Part shown: positions 33,634 to 34,440 of the stretch, in pieces
How positions within the stretch are numbered: the first letter of the stretch is position 1
Layout: each line of letters starts with the position of its first letter
Assembly: GCA_000405345.1 (NCBI GenBank)
Contig: ASPC01000003.1
Location: forward strand, 16,425-50,864
Length of the DNA stretch: 34,440 nucleotides
DNA from: Atribacteria bacterium SCGC AAA255-N14
GTDB lineage: Bacteria > Atribacterota > JS1 > SB-45 > 34-128
Direction: 5' to 3'
Translations under genes and position numbers: made by a program
Notes under the pieces: generated by a model
The model's database searches: none
Told to the model about the DNA's origin: nothing
What the model saw: only the letters and a program-made list of their open reading frames with translations

Positions 33634-34440
33634 TTGAAAAATAATAAAGATACGGACAATAATAACTTAAATTTATTGCTATCAAAGATTCCCAGCATAG
33701 AAATAATTTTACAAAATAAAGCACTAAAACCTTTAATACAAAAACATTCCCGAAAAATGCTTACCCAAATGGTAAGAATGGTTATCTCTCGAGAGAAAAA
33801 AAATGCCCTTAAAAATGGCCACCTGCATTCAGCGCAAGAAAGGATAAATAAGATTAAAGAATATTTTAAGAAAGAAAATCTATCTTTTTTACAAGAAGTA
33901 ATAAACGGCAGCGGAGTAATTCTTCATACTAACCTGGGGAGAGCACCACTGGGTAAAGAGATGCTTGCAGCAGTTCAAAGCTCTTTGCAGGGTTATACTA
34001 ATTTGGAATATGATCTTGCAGAAGGCAGCAGAGGAAAAAGGGGAGAAATTGTCGAGAAATTACTTTGCACCCTCAGCCATTCAGAAAAAAGTTTGGTGGT
34101 TAATAATAATGCCGGTGCAATATTTTTAATATTAAATACTCTGGCTAAAAATAAAGAAGTGATTGTCTCCAGAGGAGAATTGGTGCAAATCGGGGGAGGA
34201 TTCCGCATTCCGGAGATATTAGAACAAAGCGGTGCTCATCTTCGAGAAGTCGGCACCACCAACCAGACCTTTATCGAGGATTACGAAAAAGCAATTAATG
34301 ATAATACTGCTTTAATATTAAAAGTCCATCAAAGTAATTTTCATATGAACGGTTTTGTTCAGCAAGTTGAAGTTAAAGAACTTAAAAAATTAGGGAAAAA
34401 ATATAATTTGCCGGTAATAGTAGACTTGGGCAGTGGAACA
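33634..34440 (+). CDS. selA: selA 5' part (N-terminal half of selenocysteine synthase), runs off the window
   Basis: This frame encodes the first half of SelA. I use TTG 33634, with AAAGGAG at 33614-33620 (a long spacing of 13). Seen are LLSKIPSIEIIL, INGSGVILHTNLGRAPLG, SLVVNNNAGAIFLIL, VIVSRGELVQIGGGFRIPEI, VGTTNQTFIEDYEKAI and ILKVHQSNFHMNGFVQQ. All are standard for SelA, so the enzyme looks functional. From codon 238 (34345) the sequence equals the inverted fragment at 22195-22101. The frame is still open at the window edge at residue 269. It lies 51 bases after selC, as expected of a selC-selA-selB-selD operon. Confidence 0.95.
   Translation, partial: MKNNKDTDNNNLNLLLSKIPSIEIILQNKALKPLIQKHSRKMLTQMVRMVISREKKNALKNGHLHSAQERINKIKEYFKKENLSFLQEVINGSGVILHTNLGRAPLGKEMLAAVQSSLQGYTNLEYDLAEGSRGKRGEIVEKLLCTLSHSEKSLVVNNNAGAIFLILNTLAKNKEVIVSRGELVQIGGGFRIPEILEQSGAHLREVGTTNQTFIEDYEKAINDNTALILKVHQSNFHMNGFVQQVEVKELKKLGKKYNLPVIVDLGSGT
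34346..34440 (+). repeat. 95-bp inverted copy of 22101-22195 (arm 2)
   Basis: Exact reverse complement of 22101-22195, beginning TGAACGGTTTTGTTC within selA codon 238 and running to the last base. A perfect match ending at the sequence edge is typical of assembly-graph overlap, but could also be the start of a longer inverted repeat. Confidence 0.97.

Overview
The window reads as an AT-rich chromosome segment from an anaerobic, selenocysteine-using bacterium. TTG and GTG starts, consensus sigma-70 promoters and a YgfK/SsnA-type purine module suggest a clostridial-like or candidate-phylum anaerobe (for example Atribacterota-like). That placement is inference from gene content and style, not a phylogenetic result.

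Layout. (1) 1-5045, plus strand: the end of a molybdenum hydroxylase operon (xdhA', xdhB, xdhC), an 8-oxoguanine-deaminase-type amidohydrolase and ssnA. (2) 5046-5984: a short promoter-to-terminator unit that may be a small RNA, then a secreted 3D-domain protein lacking ATG/GTG/TTG at its natural start. (3) 6108-11300: a decayed transposase remnant, then a more GC-rich BMP/nucleoside-type ABC importer (ATPase, two permeases, binding protein), followed on the minus strand by two tandem nucleoside phosphorylases. (4) 13006-14138: a complete IS481-like element with a 5-bp target duplication. (5) 14250-16623: PadR - DUF1700 - DUF4097 - PspC envelope module. (6) 16742-18358: a DUF6506 protein, a HesB-like selenoprotein with an in-frame TGA, and an Ig-like lipoprotein. 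(7) 18372-22195, minus strand: selD (itself a selenoprotein), selB and the 3' part of selA. (8) 22196-24827: 3' part of a dnaE-type polymerase gene and dinB. (9) 24923-33083, minus strand: a fucose-isomerase-like protein, ygfK and a second xanthine-dehydrogenase-type operon (xdhB, xdhC, and xdhA split in two ORFs). (10) 33484-34440: selC (tRNA-Sec) and the 5' part of selA.

How it fits together. Nucleosides imported by the BMP system could be split by the phosphorylases, and the bases deaminated or hydroxylated by the amidohydrolases and molybdenum hydroxylases. YgfK and SsnA are known neighbours of selenium-dependent molybdenum hydroxylases, whose labile selenium needs selenophosphate from SelD. 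The same SelD feeds selenocysteine synthesis for SelD itself and for the HesB-like protein.

The strongest anomaly is structural. selA is cut in two: its 5' part sits at the right edge and its 3' part lies 12 kb away in inverted orientation. The last 95 bases of the window (34346-34440) are an exact inverted copy of 22101-22195. Position 22195/22196 is a head-on junction between the interiors of selA and dnaE. Inverting 22196-34345 restores an intact selC-selA-selB-selD operon. This is either a fold-back assembly error, an invertible segment or a partial duplication; an assembly error is the simplest reading.
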